DNA of 64,000 bases. It comes from Comamonadaceae bacterium M7527 (GTDB lineage Bacteria; Pseudomonadota; Gammaproteobacteria; Burkholderiales; Burkholderiaceae_C). The DNA lies in the NCBI GenBank assembly GCA_021044545.1, contig CP087990.1, positions 1,488,001 to 1,552,000 of the forward strand, given 5' to 3'. Position 1 is the first letter of the stretch, and every line of letters begins with the position of its first letter. The notes beneath the pieces are model-generated. The model saw only the letters and a program-made list of their open reading frames with translations, had not been told where the DNA came from and searched no databases. This document shows, piece after piece, positions 61,382 through 64,000 of this stretch. Made by a program: the position numbers and the translations under genes.

Positions 61382-62771
61382 CTAGCCAAAGAATGTGGCG
61401 CTGACTTGGAACAGCTTTTCCACGTCGCGCACATAGCGCTTGTTGGGAATAAACACAATGATGTGATCGTCTGCCTCAATGAGTGTGTCATGGTGGGGCA
61501 TCAACACCTCCGAGTCCCTACCCTCGCCGCGCACGATGGCGCCAATGCTGGCGCCTTTGGGCAGCTTGATTTCCTCAAGCCTGCGCCCCACCAACTTGGA
61601 CGTCTTGATATCGCCACGCGCGACACCCTCCAACACTTCGGCAGCGCCTCGGCGCAAGCTGTGTACCGCGGCCACGTCACCACGGCGCAAGTGGGCCAGC
61701 AACTCGCCAATCACGGTTTGCGCAGGGGATATGGCAATGTCTATGGTGGAGCCTTCCATCATCTCGGCATAGGCGCCTGTTGATGAGCGCCATCACGCGT
61801 TGCGCCCCCATTCTCTTGGCCAACATGGCGGACATGATGTTGTCCTCGTCGTCATTGGTGAGCGACAAAAACAAGTCCATTTCGCCTACGTTCTCTTCCT
61901 CTAGCAAATCCGCGTCGGCCACGTCACCTTGCAATACCAGGACATCGCTGGGCAACTGCTCTGCCAAAAAATCACACCGCTTCTTGTCGCGCTCAATGAT
62001 TTTGACGTGGTAGTCTCCAACCAGACTTTTTGCCAAACGCATACCAACGCGTCCGCCACCTGCAATCATGACGCGCTGTACAGGCCTGTCGCGTTTATGA
62101 AGGGCAAATAAAACGGCGCGAAGTTTCTGTTTGTCAGCCAATACAAAAACCTCGTCACCCTCCAGGATGCGCGTATTGGCCGTATTGGGCATGGCGTATC
62201 TGTTGCGATAAATGGCAACAACACGCATTTCAGCCTCTGGGAACAGCTCTTTAAACTCACCCAAGGTGTGGCCCGCCAACGCACTGCCAGACACTGCCCG
62301 AACGGCCACCATACTGGCGCGCTCTTGCGAAAAATGCAGCACCTGCAAAGCCTCTGGGTATTGAATGAGCTGGTGTATGTAGTCCATCACCGACTCTTCA
62401 GGACAAATCACGTGGTCAACGGCAAAGCCTGCACGCGACAGCAGCTCGTCACCTTCTTGAAACTCACTAGAGCGCAAGCGCGCAATGGTGGTTGGTACAC
62501 CAAAGACATCGTGCGCCACTTTGCACACGACCAGGTTGGTCTCGTCCATGGCGGAGCAAGCAATCACCATATCGGCATCGTCAGCGCCGGCTTGACGCAA
62601 GACAGACGGCTGTATGCCATTACCGACCACGCCACGCAAATCCAGGCGCTCCTCCAGGGCCCGCAGCCGCGCGCCATCGGTGTCGATCACAGTGATGTCG
62701 TTGCGCTCAGACGCCAAGCTTTCGGCTACGCTTTCCCCTACGCGGCCAGCCCCGAGAATAAGTATCTTCAT
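61382..62771 (-). pseudogene. trkA: Trk potassium uptake regulator TrkA, frameshifted
   Basis: Cytoplasmic nucleotide-gated subunit with two RCK domains. The first frame has MKILILGAGRVGESVAESL and later MIAGGGRVGMRLAKSL, both NAD(H)-binding loops. It departs after RVMALINR at about 61771-61777. The remainder, with EMMEGSTIDIAISPAQTVIG, VVGRRL-like VGRRLEEIKLP and EADDHIIVFIPNKRYVRDVE, is in another frame. Restored by two bases (a lost CG in a GCGCGCC), the protein is 463 residues, as in the family. Start ATG 62771. The lost C-terminal RCK2 part normally helps set gating. Confidence 0.88.
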
Positions 62772-62831
62772 AGAAAGCGATTCTAGGGGCAAGCCAGAGA
62801 CTTCGTACGATGTGCAGCCGGCGAAGTTGCG

Positions 62832-63965
62832 TTATCCGGCCAAGGCCCTTTGAATCAGGATTTTCTGCACATCAGAGGTGCCTTCGTATATCTGGCACAC
62901 GCGCACGTCGCGGTAAATGCGCTCTACCGGAAAGTCACTCACATAGCCATAGCCACCATGTATTTGTATAGCCTGACTGCACACTTGTTCGGCCATTTCA
63001 CTGGCAAACAGTTTGGCCATGGCGGCTTCTTTGAGGCAAGGCATGCCGGCGTCTCGCATGGCGGCTGCGTGCAATGTGAGGGCGCGAGCAGCCTCTATTT
63101 GCGTGGCCATGTCGGCCAACTTGAAGCCAACAGCCTGGTGGTTGAAAATGGGCTGGCCAAATGACTCGCGTTGCTTGGCATAGGTGAGCGCGCACTCCAA
63201 GGCACTTCTGGCCATGCCAATGCTTTGTGCGGCAATGCCCACGCGTCCACCCTCAAGCGCGCCCAAGGCAATGCGGTAACCCTCGCCCTCTTCGCCCAAG
63301 CGGTTCTCCACTGGCACACGGCAGTTCTCCAGATTGATTTGTGCAGTGTCGCTGGAGTGTTGGCCCAGCTTGTCCTCCAGCCTGGCCACCACATAGCCTT
63401 CAGCTTTGGTGGGCACCAAAAACGCGCTCATGCCCCGTTTGCCGGCCGCCTTGTCGGTGACAGCGATCACAACGGCCACGTCGGCATTTTGGCCGCTGGT
63501 GATGAACTGCTTGACGCCATTGAGTACATAGTGATCGCCATCCCGCACGGCCGTGGTGCGCAAGCCCGAGGCATCGCTGCCCACATGGGGCTCGGTCAAG
63601 CAAAAAGCACCCAACATCTCGCCTTGCGCCAGGGGTGTTAGCCAATCGCGCTGCTGCTGGGCATTGCCGTCTTTCATGAGTATGGCGTTCACCGGGCAGT
63701 TGGTCACCGAGATGACGGTGCTGGTGCCGCCGTCACCGGCTGCTATTTCTTCTAGCACCACAGCCAGGCTGACGTAGTCCAGGCCTGCACCACCCAGCTC
63801 TTCGGGCACGCAAATGCCGTAACAGCCCAGCTCGGCCAGCCCTTTGTGAACCTCTTTGGGGAATGTATGGGCTTTGTCCCAAATGGCGGCGTTGGGCCAC
63901 AGCTGCTCTTGGGCGAAAGCGCGCACAGCCTCTTGCACCATGCGCTGGTCATCGTTTAACAACAT
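62832..63965 (-). CDS. Acyl-CoA dehydrogenase (short-chain type)
   Basis: FAD-dependent dehydrogenase of 377 residues. It shows FCLTEPHVGSDASGLRTTA, KQFITSGQNADV, HQAVGFKLADMATQIEAAR and the catalytic Glu in CQIYEGTSDVQKILIQRAL. The sequence resembles short-chain members more than isovaleryl-CoA dehydrogenase, so it is not certainly the missing step of the liu route. It is upstream of trkA on the same strand. Confidence 0.92.
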   Translation of the reverse strand: MLLNDDQRMVQEAVRAFAQEQLWPNAAIWDKAHTFPKEVHKGLAELGCYGICVPEELGGAGLDYVSLAVVLEEIAAGDGGTSTVISVTNCPVNAILMKDGNAQQQRDWLTPLAQGEMLGAFCLTEPHVGSDASGLRTTAVRDGDHYVLNGVKQFITSGQNADVAVVIAVTDKAAGKRGMSAFLVPTKAEGYVVARLEDKLGQHSSDTAQINLENCRVPVENRLGEEGEGYRIALGALEGGRVGIAAQSIGMARSALECALTYAKQRESFGQPIFNHQAVGFKLADMATQIEAARALTLHAAAMRDAGMPCLKEAAMAKLFASEMAEQVCSQAIQIHGGYGYVSDFPVERIYRDVRVCQIYEGTSDVQKILIQRALAG

Positions 63966-63975
63966 AGCGCCAGCC

Positions 63976-64000
63976 TCAGATCAATTCAAATGCCATGGCG
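63976..64000 (-). CDS. 3' end of a further gene at the right edge
   Basis: Eight codons (AMAFELI then TGA) lie on the minus strand up to the window edge. This resembles the C-terminus of several thiolase or acyl-CoA pathway proteins, but it is too short to name. It would precede the acyl-CoA dehydrogenase by about 10 bases. Confidence 0.3.

Noticed and set aside
1..64000. tRNA, rRNA, CRISPR, IS elements or prophage
   Set aside because: I looked for cloverleaf-like blocks, direct repeat arrays, transposase motifs and phage structural genes and saw none; this was by eye only.

Overview
The window looks like a chromosomal segment of a betaproteobacterium of the order Burkholderiales, most likely Comamonadaceae-like. 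The evidence is gene content: an ahcY-tlyA-metF run behind an S-adenosylhomocysteine (SAH) riboswitch, a fused tandem UvrA, a TetR-type palindrome in front of paaABCDE, a leucine/isovalerate (liu) catabolic cluster, and moderately high G+C with dense, alternating short operons. Genus cannot be fixed from the sequence alone. I see no rRNA, tRNA, CRISPR array, insertion sequence or prophage, and no stretch above about 300 bases lacks a gene.

Layout. 1-10.6 kb: xylulokinase (cut by the left edge), glmU, a DUF6279-type lipoprotein, an MBL-fold hydrolase with a TetR regulator, 5-formyl-THF cyclo-ligase, soluble lytic transglycosylase, an NDUFA9-like reductase and cca. 10.6-14.6 kb: a trimeric autotransporter adhesin broken by one in-frame TAA, then trxC, a frameshifted DUF2905 gene and a MidA-type methyltransferase. 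14.6-18.9 kb: pteridine reductase-like SDR, folB, ttcA, a lipoprotein, a histidine phosphatase and an unrecognised Rossmann-like protein. 19-23.5 kb: ruvAB, phoH-ybeY, dtd and a CDF metal transporter. 23.5-31.4 kb: tyrS (frameshifted), a LytM/M23 peptidase, anmK, erpA, a bactofilin, a DUF6776-like protein, rplM-rpsI and rlmJ (frameshifted). 31.4-35.5 kb: phenylacetyl-CoA epoxidase operon paaABCDE (paaE frameshifted). 35.5-40.1 kb: methyl-cycle operon ahcY-tlyA-metF-metY with SAH riboswitch. 40.2-51.3 kb: MFS transporter, 1961-residue double UvrA, UspA, VOC protein, a frameshifted 2-hydroxychromene-2-carboxylate isomerase-like gene, DUF1289, LysE and a luciferase-like monooxygenase. 51.3-59 kb: liu cluster (mccB, enoyl-CoA hydratase, mccA, ghrA-like, HMG-CoA lyase) with a divergent AraC regulator. 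59-64 kb: YchJ-like, rhodanese, trkH-trkA (trkA frameshifted) and an acyl-CoA dehydrogenase.

How the genes work together. The paa genes start ring epoxidation of phenylacetyl-CoA. The liu genes carry methylcrotonyl-CoA to acetoacetate plus acetyl-CoA. The SAH riboswitch ties removal of S-adenosylhomocysteine (AhcY) to methionine regeneration (MetF, and sulfhydrylation by MetY). glmU, slt, anmK and the LytM peptidase supply and recycle peptidoglycan. ruvAB and the tandem UvrA act in DNA repair, and trkHA in potassium uptake.

The most striking whole-window signal is the number of broken reading frames. There are six single-site frameshifts (DUF2905, tyrS, rlmJ, paaE, the isomerase, trkA), one nonsense codon (the adhesin) and one apparent deletion joining the HMG-CoA lyase gene to a slyX remnant. 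Because tyrS is normally essential and the frame on each side of every lesion is well conserved, uncorrected sequencing or assembly error is the simplest explanation. Real recent gene decay cannot be excluded from sequence alone. I did not find a convincing undescribed multi-gene system. The best biological leads are the riboswitch with its Shine-Dalgarno-sequestering platform, the tandem UvrA with an altered first zinc module, and the adhesin with a coiled-coil tail after its barrel.
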